A DNA stretch of 64,000 nt, taken from assembly GCF_000282315.2 (NCBI RefSeq), contig NZ_AKJN02000010.1:35384-99383 (forward strand), written 5' to 3'. Source of the stretch: Pseudomonas sp. GM41(2012) (GTDB lineage Bacteria > Pseudomonadota > Gammaproteobacteria > Pseudomonadales > Pseudomonadaceae). A model generated the notes under the pieces. It did not search any database, had not been told where the DNA came from, and saw only the letters and a program-made list of their open reading frames with translations. Positions 51,956 through 60,519 of this stretch are shown one piece after another (the stretch's first letter is position 1; every line of letters starts with the position of its first letter). A program made the translations under genes and the position numbers.

Positions 51956-53986
51956 GTGAAGAGCTTGCTCTATCCCGCCGTCGCGCTGATGAACCGCCTG
52001 AGCTTTGGCATGAAGTTCAGCCTGATCAGCGTGCTTTTCCTTGTGCCGATGTTGGTGACCAACTTCTATCTGGTGCGCGATTCTTATCGAGAATTCCAGG
52101 GCACCCGGATCGAGCTGCAGAGCCTTGACCTACTGGGCAGCAGCCTGACGTTACGGCGCGATCTGGAAACCCTGAACAACCTGGTGCAGATCAACGTCAC
52201 CCTCGGTCAGTCCGGCAAGGCCGGCAATGTCGAGTCGCAGATCAGTACCCTGGGGCAAAATGTGCTGACCCGTATGCAAGGGCTGACGGCGATGACCGCA
52301 GACCCCGAGCAAATCATGGTTTTCGATGGCAAGCGCGATGAAATGATCGCCGCGTTCAAGGCCCAGCAAGCGGAAAACTCCCTGCAAAGCAAAAGCGCGA
52401 TGATCGGCAAGTTGCTCGGCAACGCACAAATTTTCAGCCAGATCATCGCCAGTCAGGCCGGCCTCAGCCGCGACACCCAGAGTGACATGCGCCAGCTGAG
52501 CGAACTCATTACCAATGTCACCCCGCCCGTGACCCAGCTTCTGGGAGAAGGCCGGGCGATGGGCTCTTTTTCGCTGGGGCAGGGCTTTCTCAACTCGGCA
52601 TCGAGTACCCGTTTTGATGAGTTGCTGGCGCAGATCGAAAAACTGCAGGCCGAATATGCCCTGAAGTTGCAGGACGCGCTGGGCTCCAGCAAAGCGGCAC
52701 GGGAAACCCTGGCGGCTCAGGCCGATATCAGCAAGGCATCGTTGAAAAAGGCCAGTGAACTGTTCGAAGAGCAGGTAGTGATGGCCGACACGCTGGATGC
52801 GCCGTGGCAGGGCTTTTACGATCAGGTCACGGGCCTGATGGACCAGACCTACCAACTCAATGAAGCCACCCTGAAGTTTCTCGGCACCCAGTTGCAACAG
52901 CGACTGGAGCAGAACCGCACCCACATGGTCTTGCAGGCCGTGGCGTTGTCGGTGGTGTTTGTTCTGATTTTTTACCTTTACGGCGGCTTCTACGCCTCGA
53001 CCCGCACCACCCTCAAGCGTCTCGGCGCGGTGATGGACAAGGTCGCGGCCGGCGACATGACGGTGACCTTCAGCGCCAACAGCCGCGATGAACTGGGCGA
53101 GTTGGGCGAGGTGTTCAACGGCACCGTGAAGAAAATCCACGACCTGATCGAGCGGGTCGGCCAGACCGTCAGTGAGGTCGAGCGCCAGGCCGGGCAGGTG
53201 GAGAGCGTTTCCGCCCAGAGCAACCAGGCGGTGGCGGGGCAGCGCACGCAGATCGAGCAGGTCGCCACGGCCATGAACCAGATGTCCGCCACGTCCCTTG
53301 AGGTTGCACGCAGTGCCGCGGCAGCGGTCAGCAGCGCTCATAGCGTCAACGATGAGACCATCAGCGGTCGCGGGCTGGTGGAGTCCCAGCAGGGCAGCAT
53401 CGCTGCACTGGCCAGTGAGATCGACCAGTCGGTGCTGGTGATCAATCAACTGGCCAGCGATAGCCAGTCCATCAGCCGTGTGCTGGAGGTGATCAAGAGC
53501 ATCGCTGAACAGACCAACCTCTTGGCGCTCAACGCGGCCATCGAAGCCGCTCGGGCCGGTGAGCAGGGTCGTGGGTTTGCGGTGGTGGCGGACGAGGTCC
53601 GGACCCTGGCCAAGCGCACCCAGCAATCGACCGAGGAAATCGAACAGATGATCGCCAAGCTACACAGCGGTGTCGGCGCTGCGGTGAAGGCGATGGGGAC
53701 CAGTCATCAGATGGCCAACGGCACGGTGGGGCAGTCGGAAAAGGTTCAGCAAGCGCTGGAAAACATCCTCGGTGCGGTCGGCATGATCGTCGATCAGAAC
53801 CAGCAAATCGCCGCCGCGGTAGAGCAGCAGACCGCCGTGGCCCACGATATCGACCAGAACATTGTCGAAATCAACCGCGCCGGTGAGCGTACCGCCGAAG
53901 GTGCACACCAGACCGAGGATGCCAGTCGCGCATTGTCGGCTCAGGTGGTGGAACTCAAGCAGCTGATCAGCGCGTTCCGGGTCTGA
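51956..53986 (+). CDS. Methyl-accepting chemotaxis protein
   Basis: A 676-residue chemoreceptor. Membrane helix near residues 18-40, a large periplasmic helical domain of about 290 residues, second helix near 325-345 (VLQAVALSVVFVLIFYLYGG), HAMP domain (TTLKRLGAVMDKVAAGDMTV), then the cytoplasmic coiled coil with the tip IAEQTNLLALNAAIEAARAG. Ligand unknown. It lies after ampDE as in P. aeruginosa. The GTG start follows GGGAG. Confidence 0.95.
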   Translation: MKSLLYPAVALMNRLSFGMKFSLISVLFLVPMLVTNFYLVRDSYREFQGTRIELQSLDLLGSSLTLRRDLETLNNLVQINVTLGQSGKAGNVESQISTLGQNVLTRMQGLTAMTADPEQIMVFDGKRDEMIAAFKAQQAENSLQSKSAMIGKLLGNAQIFSQIIASQAGLSRDTQSDMRQLSELITNVTPPVTQLLGEGRAMGSFSLGQGFLNSASSTRFDELLAQIEKLQAEYALKLQDALGSSKAARETLAAQADISKASLKKASELFEEQVVMADTLDAPWQGFYDQVTGLMDQTYQLNEATLKFLGTQLQQRLEQNRTHMVLQAVALSVVFVLIFYLYGGFYASTRTTLKRLGAVMDKVAAGDMTVTFSANSRDELGELGEVFNGTVKKIHDLIERVGQTVSEVERQAGQVESVSAQSNQAVAGQRTQIEQVATAMNQMSATSLEVARSAAAAVSSAHSVNDETISGRGLVESQQGSIAALASEIDQSVLVINQLASDSQSISRVLEVIKSIAEQTNLLALNAAIEAARAGEQGRGFAVVADEVRTLAKRTQQSTEEIEQMIAKLHSGVGAAVKAMGTSHQMANGTVGQSEKVQQALENILGAVGMIVDQNQQIAAAVEQQTAVAHDIDQNIVEINRAGERTAEGAHQTEDASRALSAQVVELKQLISAFRV

Positions 53987-54004
53987 AAAACACCGCAGAT
54001 CAAC

Positions 54005-54124
54005 TGTAGGAGCTGAGCTTGCTCCGGGCGGCGTTCCGACGATGGCGGTCTAACATTCGACACCTTTGTTGGATGACAGGCCGTCATCGTCGGAACGCCG
54101 CCCGGAGCAAGCTCAGCTCCTACA
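54005..54124. repeat. Long perfect inverted repeat (40-bp arms)
   Basis: 54005-54044 is the exact reverse complement of 54085-54124. Arms begin TGTAGGAGCTGAGCTTGCTC, a Pseudomonas REP type, but extend with CGGGCGGCGTTCCGACGATG. A 40-base centre holds further partial pairing. It lies after the chemoreceptor gene and may end its message. Confidence 0.9.
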
Positions 54125-54251
54125 ATGTGAACAGTCTGTAGTATTTGTTCCCTTTGTTTGTGGCGTTTTTCCTGTTTTCCTCCATCGTCTGGTTTTTGGT
54201 CTTTAATGAAGGAAGATCAATCACTTGGACCTGCCCTGAGGAGGCTCGGTT

Positions 54252-54641
54252 ATGTCTGCTGTAACGATTGGAATCCAGGGGCATTGCGCTCATTGTGCGA
54301 GCACACTCCTGCTCAAGCCCTGGCAACTCAACGCCATTGCAATCAACGAAGCGTTCGCGTGTTCCCACTGCCAGAAAGCGTTGCAACTAAACGATCCGAA
54401 ACAGATCAAGCGCTTCAAGTCCCTCGACTCACTGGCCTTGCTGCGGGCGAGCACGATGGTCATGGTTTGCACCGCGTTGCTGGTGGCGTTGGTGTTGGAG
54501 TGGATCGGGATGTTCAGCGTCGTGGAGCAGCTGAATTTTTCGCTGTTGGCGATTTTCGTCTACTTCGCCGTCATGCGGTTTGCCCGGCACCGACAACACA
54601 TGACGCTGACGCTGGAAGCCGCCAAGGCCCACGCCGACTGA
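54252..54641 (+). CDS. Small membrane protein with zinc-ribbon-like cysteines
   Basis: A 129-residue protein, family not recognised. The N-terminal part has two CxxC pairs (GHCAHCAST at 12-15 and FACSHCQKA at 37-40) of the kind that bind zinc. Two membrane helices follow (ASTMVMVCTALLVALVLEWIG and LNFSLLAIFVYFAVMRFA). The end is charged and cytoplasmic by the positive-inside pattern. Its stop codon directly abuts the stop of tatD on the other strand, with no gap. Confidence 0.7.
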   Translation: MSAVTIGIQGHCAHCASTLLLKPWQLNAIAINEAFACSHCQKALQLNDPKQIKRFKSLDSLALLRASTMVMVCTALLVALVLEWIGMFSVVEQLNFSLLAIFVYFAVMRFARHRQHMTLTLEAAKAHAD

Positions 54642-55418
54642 TTACCAGTTGAACAGCTCACAAGCGTTGGCCGTGCTGGCGGCGGCCAATTGCTCGGGGC
54701 TGATCGCCATGATCCCGGCCAGTGCCGAGCAGATGGCCGGCAGATGCGCCGGGCTGTTGCGTTGGCCGGGGAACATGGCGGGCGCCATGTCCGGGGAATC
54801 GGTTTCCAGTACCACCGATTCAAGCGGCAATTCGGCCAGCACACGATGCATGCGTAACGCCTGAGGCCAGGTCGCGGCTCCGCCCAGGCCCAGTTTGAAA
54901 CCGAGCTTGATGTATTCGCGGGCTTCTTCTTTGCTACCGGCGAAGGCATGAATGATCCCCGCGCGTTTCAAGCGAAACCGTTTAAGCGTGGCAATCACCG
55001 CCGCATGGCTGCGTCGGACATGAATCAGCGCCGGAAGATTGAAGTCCGCCGCCAGTTGCAGCTGCGCATCGAACAGTGCCTGTTGGCGTTCACGGTCCAG
55101 GGTTTCGATAAAGTAATCCAGACCGATCTCGCCCACCGCGCACAACTGCCGATGACCCGCCAACCGGGTCAGCCAATCACCCAGTTCGTGTAAATCTTCA
55201 AGGCGATGATCATCCAGATACACCGGGTGCAAACCGAACGCCGCATACAGGTCGGGATCGCTTTGCACCAGATCCCAGACCCGCTGCCAATTGCCCTGAT
55301 AAACCCCCAGCACCACCATCCGCCGCACCCCGAGGGCGCGGCTTTCGGCCAACAACGCCGTGCGATCCTCGTCGAAGTCCGGAAAATCCAGATGAGTGTG
55401 GCTGTCGATCAGCTCCAC
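54642..55418 (-). CDS. TatD family metal-dependent hydrolase
   Basis: A 258-residue TIM-barrel hydrolase with metal ligands in DSHTHLDF, GEIGLDYF, HVRRSH, HAFAGS and LETDSPDM. TatD-family proteins are metal-dependent DNases or deacylases; the true substrate of this paralogue is unknown. It starts three bases after the end of fruR, so the two are probably one transcript. Confidence 0.93.
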   Translation of the reverse strand: MELIDSHTHLDFPDFDEDRTALLAESRALGVRRMVVLGVYQGNWQRVWDLVQSDPDLYAAFGLHPVYLDDHRLEDLHELGDWLTRLAGHRQLCAVGEIGLDYFIETLDRERQQALFDAQLQLAADFNLPALIHVRRSHAAVIATLKRFRLKRAGIIHAFAGSKEEAREYIKLGFKLGLGGAATWPQALRMHRVLAELPLESVVLETDSPDMAPAMFPGQRNSPAHLPAICSALAGIMAISPEQLAAASTANACELFNW

Positions 55419-55421
55419 GGT

Positions 55422-56417
55422 TCAGTCCTGGCGAATACGCTGCTTGAAGGTCCGCGCGATGGCCTGCACGCCGGGTCGGTAATCCGATTGCTCGATGGCG
55501 GCCAGGGCCAGTTCCAGCGCTTTGTCGGCGATGAGCTGATGCTGTTGGGCCATGGCGTTGACCGGCAGCGGCAGGAAATCCAGCAGCTGCGTGTCGCCGA
55601 AGGTGCCGAGGCGCAGCGGGCGGGTTTTGAGCGGGAAGTCGTGCAAGGCATCGAATACGCCCTGAAGCAGCACGTAGGACGTGGTCACCAGCGCATCCGG
55701 CAAATGGCCCAGACGCTGTAGCAGTTCTTCCATCAACTGTTTGCCGCACTCACGGCTGAACGACTCGCCGTGCTCGATCAGCACCTCGCCTTTGAACCCG
55801 TTCAACGCTTCTTTGAAACCGCCCGCCCGCTCCTGGCTGATGCTCAATTCAGGGCGTGCGCCGATCAGTGCAATCTGTTTGGGCAGCGGGTCCAGTAGAC
55901 TGCGGGTCAGTTGCAGGCTGGCCTCGCGGTCATCACTGATCACCGAACAGAAATGCTCAGGCTCCATGACCCGGTCGATCGCGATGATCGGAATGCCCTT
56001 GGCCTGCAATTGGCGGTAGCTGTCATCGCCGGCCGGCAGGCAACTGGCAACGATCAATGCATCGCAGCGCCGGGCCCGGAACAGTTTCAGCAATTGCCGT
56101 TCGCTGTCCGGCGCATCATCGGAACTGGCGATCAGCAGCTGATAGCCGCGAGCGCGGGCACCTTGTTCCAGCAGTTTGGCGATGCGCGCGTAACTGGGGT
56201 TTTCCAGGTCCGGCAGAATGAAACCCAAGGTGCGGGTGTGCCGACTGCGCAGCCCGGCAGCTTGGGGATTGGGCGTAAAGCCATGTTGTTCGACGACCGC
56301 GCGCACGCGCTCGACGGTGGCACTGCTGATACGTTGTTGTTCTGCCTTGCCATTGATGACGTAGCTGGCGGTGGTAACGGACACACCGGCCAACTGGGCG
56401 ATATCACTGAGTTTCAA
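55422..56417 (-). CDS. fruR: Fructose operon repressor (Cra/FruR), LacI family
   Basis: A 331-residue LacI-family regulator: helix-turn-helix MKLSDIAQLAGVSVTTASYVINGKAEQQRIS with hinge RSRHTRTLGFILPDL, then a sugar-binding domain. In P. putida Cra binds fructose-1-phosphate and controls the divergent fruBKA operon; the same gene arrangement is seen here. It lies on the strand opposite to fruB, 288 bases apart. Confidence 0.95.
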   Translation of the reverse strand: MKLSDIAQLAGVSVTTASYVINGKAEQQRISSATVERVRAVVEQHGFTPNPQAAGLRSRHTRTLGFILPDLENPSYARIAKLLEQGARARGYQLLIASSDDAPDSERQLLKLFRARRCDALIVASCLPAGDDSYRQLQAKGIPIIAIDRVMEPEHFCSVISDDREASLQLTRSLLDPLPKQIALIGARPELSISQERAGGFKEALNGFKGEVLIEHGESFSRECGKQLMEELLQRLGHLPDALVTTSYVLLQGVFDALHDFPLKTRPLRLGTFGDTQLLDFLPLPVNAMAQQHQLIADKALELALAAIEQSDYRPGVQAIARTFKQRIRQD

Positions 56418-56561
56418 CCCGGGTTTTCCTTGTTTTTTCGAGCTTGCCTCGACATTTTCGCCAATCCTACCCGATTAAGGCAGACGACCATCGTCGCGAC
56501 GCATCCGACAATTGGACTTCAAGGATGAGACATTATCGAGTAACGTGCCAATCATTCTAGA

Positions 56562-56573
56562 TTAAACGTTTCA
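56562..56573. promoter_or_regulatory. Cra/FruR operator
   Basis: TTAAACGTTTCA lies between fruR and fruB. This is the operator sequence described for P. putida Cra, recalled from the literature. It is nearly palindromic (TAAACGTTT core) and lies 133 bases before fruB and 145 before fruR. Confidence 0.85.
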
Positions 56574-56705
56574 GCAAGCGTATTTTCTACGTTCTGGGCT
56601 CCTTTGCCGGTTCTGCCGCGAAACCGCCAAAAGTGATGACTAAGGGCCTAAGCTGAATCATTCAAAACAATACCTGGCGTCACAAGACGCCAAAAAGGAG
56701 AAAGC

Positions 56706-59567
56706 ATGCTCGAGCTCACCATAGAGCAGATATCCATGGGCCAATCGGCTGTGGATAAATCCGCAGCGTTGCACTTGCTGGCGCAGCATCTGGTCACCGA
56801 TGGCCTGGTGGCCGAGGGTTATCTCGCCGGGTTGCAGGCGCGCGAAGCCCAGGGCTCGACCTTTCTCGGTCAAGGTATTGCCATCCCCCACGGTACCCCG
56901 GAAACCCGCGATCTGGTGTTTTCCACCGGCGTGCGGCTGATGCAGTTTCCTGAAGGCGTGGACTGGGGCGACGGTCAGATCGTCTACCTGGCGATCGGTA
57001 TTGCGGCCAAGTCCGACGAACACCTGCGCCTGTTGCAACTGCTGACCCGTGCCCTCGGCGAAACCGACCTGGGCCAGGCACTGCGCCGCGCCAGTTCCGC
57101 CGAAGCCTTGTTGAAACTGCTGCAAGGCGCGCCGCAAGAACTGGCGCTGGATGCACAAATGATTGGCCTCGGTGTGTCCGCCGATGACTTCGAAGAGCTG
57201 GTCTGGCGCGGTGCGCGTTTGCTGCGTCAGGCCGATTGTGTGAGCAACGGTTTCTCGGCGGTGTTGCAGCAGGTCGATGCGCTGCCACTGGGCGATGGCT
57301 TGTGGTGGTTGCACAGCGAGCAAACGGTCAAGCGTCCGGGCCTGGCCTTCGTCACGCCGGACAAACCCATGCGTTACCTCGGCCAGCCGCTCAGCGGTCT
57401 GTTCTGCCTGGCCAGCCTCGGTGAAGCCCATCAGGCCTTGCTCGAACGCCTTTGTGCGTTGCTGATCGAAGGTCGCGGCCACGAATTGGGTCGCGCCACC
57501 AGCAGCCGTAAAGTTCTCGAGGTCCTTGGCGGTGAGCTGCCGGCCGATTGGCCCAGCGCTCGTATCGCGCTGGCCAACGCCCACGGCTTGCACGCGCGTC
57601 CGGCGAAGATCCTCGCGCAACTGGCGAAAAGTTTTGAAGGTGAAATCCGCGTACGCATCGTCGATGGCCAGGACAGCGCGGTGTCGGTGAAGAGCTTGAG
57701 CAAACTGCTCAGCCTCGGCGCCCGTCGTGGTCAGGTGCTGGAATTTGTCGCCGAACCGAGCATCGCCGCCGATGCCTTGCCTGCCTTGCTGGCCGCCATC
57801 GAAGAAGGCCTCGGTGAAGAAGTCGAGCCGCTGCCAGCCGTGAGCCAGCAGCGCGAAGTGATCGCCGATGTGGCCGAAGTGGTCCTCGCGCCAGCGTCCG
57901 GCAGTCTGGTTCAGGCCATCGCCGCCGCACCGGGTATCGCCATCGGCCCGGCGCACATTCAAGTGCTGCAAACCATCGATTACCCGCTGCGCGGCGAGTC
58001 TGCCGCGATTGAGCGCGAGCGTCTCCAACAGGCGCTGGCGGACGTGCGTCGCGACATCGAAGGCCTGATTGAACGCAGCAAGTCCAAGGCCATTCGCGAG
58101 ATTTTCATCACCCACCAGGAAATGCTCGACGACCCGGAATTGACCGATGAAGTCGACACCCGTCTCAAGCAGGGCGAAAGCGCCGAAGCCGCGTGGATGG
58201 CGGTGATTGAAGCGGCGGCCAAACAACAGGAATCGCTGCAGGACGCCTTGCTCGCCGAGCGCGCTGCCGACTTGCGTGATATCGGCCGTCGCGTGCTGGC
58301 GCAACTGAGTGGCGTCGAAACCCCGAGCGAGCCGGAGCAACCGTACATTCTGGTGATGGATGAAGTCGGTCCGTCCGATGTCGCCCGTCTTGATCCGGCC
58401 CGTGTCGCCGGCATCCTTACCGCCCGCGGTGGCGCCACCGCTCACAGTGCGATTGTCGCCCGAGCCCTCGGTATTCCGGCGCTGGTCGGCGCCGGTCCGG
58501 CCGTGTTGCTGCTGGCGCCGGGTACGCCGTTGCTGATTGATGGCCAACGCGGTCGCCTGCACGTGGATGCCGACGCGGCGACCTTGCAGCGCGCCACCGA
58601 AGAGCGCGATACCCGCGAGCAGCGTCTGAAAGCAGCCGCCGAACAACGCCATCAACCGGCACTGACCACTGACGGTCATGCAGTCGAAGTATTCGCCAAC
58701 ATCGGCGAAAGCGCGGGCGTGACCAGCGCGGTGGAGCAGGGCGCCGAAGGCATTGGCCTGCTGCGCACCGAACTGATTTTCATGGCCCACTCGCAAGCGC
58801 CGGACGAGGCAACCCAGGAAGTCGAATACCGTCGCGTCCTCGATGGTCTGGCCGGTCGGCCGCTGGTGGTGCGCACCCTCGACGTTGGCGGTGACAAACC
58901 GCTGCCATATTGGCCGATCGCCAAAGAAGAAAACCCGTTCCTCGGCGTGCGCGGTATTCGCCTGACCCTGCAACGTCCACACATCATGGAAGCGCAATTG
59001 CGCGCGTTGCTCCGAGCGGCGGACAACCGTCCGTTGCGGATCATGTTCCCCATGGTCGGCAGCGTCGATGAATGGCGCCAGGCCCGGGACATGACCGAAC
59101 GTCTGCGTCTGGAAATTCCGGTTGCCGACCTGCAACTGGGGATCATGATTGAAGTGCCGTCGGCTGCATTGCTGGCGCCGGTACTGGCCAAAGAGGTCGA
59201 CTTCTTCAGCGTCGGCACCAATGACCTGACCCAATACACCCTGGCCATCGACCGTGGTCATCCAACCTTGTCGGCCCAGGCGGATGGTTTACACCCGGCG
59301 GTGCTGCAACTGATCGACATCACCGTGCGCGCGGCGCATGCCCACGGCAAGTGGGTCGGCGTGTGCGGCGAGTTGGCGGCCGATCCGCTGGCGGTGCCGG
59401 TGCTGGTCGGTCTGGGTGTGGACGAGCTCAGCGTGTCGGGTCGCAGCATTGCCGAGGTCAAGGCGCGTATTCGCGAACTCAGCCTGGCGCAGACCCAAAT
59501 CCTTGCCCAACAGGCCCTGGCCGTGGGCAGCGCCAATGAAGTGCGCGCACTAGTGGAGGCCCTGTAA
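56706..59567 (+). CDS. fruB: Fructose PTS multiphosphoryl transfer protein (EIIA-HPr-EI)
   Basis: A 953-residue fusion: EIIA domain with active His62 (GQGIAIPHGTPE), a second EIIA-like region to about residue 275, HPr with His296 (GLHARPA), and enzyme I with phospho-His580 (GGATAHSAIVAR) and C-terminal PEP-binding motifs (GIGLLRTELIF, GTNDLTQYTLAIDR). It passes phosphate from PEP to FruA. Together with FruA, it makes a complete, self-contained sugar PTS. AAGGAG lies six bases before the ATG. Confidence 0.97.
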   Translation: MLELTIEQISMGQSAVDKSAALHLLAQHLVTDGLVAEGYLAGLQAREAQGSTFLGQGIAIPHGTPETRDLVFSTGVRLMQFPEGVDWGDGQIVYLAIGIAAKSDEHLRLLQLLTRALGETDLGQALRRASSAEALLKLLQGAPQELALDAQMIGLGVSADDFEELVWRGARLLRQADCVSNGFSAVLQQVDALPLGDGLWWLHSEQTVKRPGLAFVTPDKPMRYLGQPLSGLFCLASLGEAHQALLERLCALLIEGRGHELGRATSSRKVLEVLGGELPADWPSARIALANAHGLHARPAKILAQLAKSFEGEIRVRIVDGQDSAVSVKSLSKLLSLGARRGQVLEFVAEPSIAADALPALLAAIEEGLGEEVEPLPAVSQQREVIADVAEVVLAPASGSLVQAIAAAPGIAIGPAHIQVLQTIDYPLRGESAAIERERLQQALADVRRDIEGLIERSKSKAIREIFITHQEMLDDPELTDEVDTRLKQGESAEAAWMAVIEAAAKQQESLQDALLAERAADLRDIGRRVLAQLSGVETPSEPEQPYILVMDEVGPSDVARLDPARVAGILTARGGATAHSAIVARALGIPALVGAGPAVLLLAPGTPLLIDGQRGRLHVDADAATLQRATEERDTREQRLKAAAEQRHQPALTTDGHAVEVFANIGESAGVTSAVEQGAEGIGLLRTELIFMAHSQAPDEATQEVEYRRVLDGLAGRPLVVRTLDVGGDKPLPYWPIAKEENPFLGVRGIRLTLQRPHIMEAQLRALLRAADNRPLRIMFPMVGSVDEWRQARDMTERLRLEIPVADLQLGIMIEVPSAALLAPVLAKEVDFFSVGTNDLTQYTLAIDRGHPTLSAQADGLHPAVLQLIDITVRAAHAHGKWVGVCGELAADPLAVPVLVGLGVDELSVSGRSIAEVKARIRELSLAQTQILAQQALAVGSANEVRALVEAL

Positions 59568-60508
59568 TGGCCAAGATCCTGACCCTGACCCTCAATCCGG
59601 CGCTGGACCTCACGGTCCAGTTGCCGCTGCTTACCCCCGGCCAAGTCAACCGTAGCGACGAGATGCACACGCATGCCGCCGGTAAAGGCGTGAACGTGGC
59701 ACAAGTGCTGGCGGACCTTGGGCATCAGCTCACGGTCAGCGGTTTCCTCGGGGAGGACAATCTTCAAGCGTTCGAAACCCTGTTCGCCAAACGCGGGTTT
59801 GTCGACGCGTTCATCCGTGTTCCGGGGGAGACTCGCAGCAATATCAAACTGGCGGAAAGCGATGGGCGCATCACCGACATCAACGGTCCCGGCCCCTTGG
59901 TGAGTGAAGCCGCGCAACAGGCGTTGCTTAATCGACTTGATCAAATAGCGCCCGGTCATGACGCGGTCGTCGTTGCCGGCAGCCTGCCTCAAGGCATCAG
60001 TGCGCAGTGGTTGCAGGCGTTGATTGTGCGCTTGAAAAATCTCGGTTTGAACGTGGCGCTGGACACGAGTGGCGAAGCCTTGCGGGCGGCGCTCAAGGCT
60101 GGCCCGTGGCTGATCAAGCCCAATACCGAAGAGCTGGCCGACGCGCTGGGCTGTGAGGTGGTTTCGGTGGCTGCGCAAGCGCAAGCCGCGAGCCGCTTGC
60201 ATGCTCAAGGCATCGAGCACGTGGTGATCTCCGACGGCGCCGATGGCGTGAACTGGTTCAGTGTCGGCTCGGCGATGCATGCCACGCCGCCCAAGGTCAG
60301 TGTCGTCAGCACCGTGGGCGCAGGCGATTCGTTACTGGCCGGCATGCTCCACGGTTTGCTCAGCGCCGACACGCCTGAACAGACCTTGCGCACCGCCACG
60401 GCGATTGCCGCGATGGCGGTCACCCAGATCGATTTCGGTATTGGCGACGCCACGCAGTTGGCGCGGCTCGAACAGGGTGTGCGCGTGCGCCCCCTGACAG
60501 AACAATAA
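59567..60508 (+). CDS. fruK: 1-phosphofructokinase
   Basis: A 313-residue PfkB-family sugar kinase that phosphorylates fructose-1-phosphate to fructose-1,6-bisphosphate. Motifs: LTLNPALDLTVQLP, AAGKGVNVAQVLADLG, and the catalytic STVGAGDSLLAGML. It overlaps fruB by one base (TAATG) with GGAGG upstream. Confidence 0.97.
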   Translation: MAKILTLTLNPALDLTVQLPLLTPGQVNRSDEMHTHAAGKGVNVAQVLADLGHQLTVSGFLGEDNLQAFETLFAKRGFVDAFIRVPGETRSNIKLAESDGRITDINGPGPLVSEAAQQALLNRLDQIAPGHDAVVVAGSLPQGISAQWLQALIVRLKNLGLNVALDTSGEALRAALKAGPWLIKPNTEELADALGCEVVSVAAQAQAASRLHAQGIEHVVISDGADGVNWFSVGSAMHATPPKVSVVSTVGAGDSLLAGMLHGLLSADTPEQTLRTATAIAAMAVTQIDFGIGDATQLARLEQGVRVRPLTEQ

Positions 60509-60519
60509 GAGGGTTTGTC

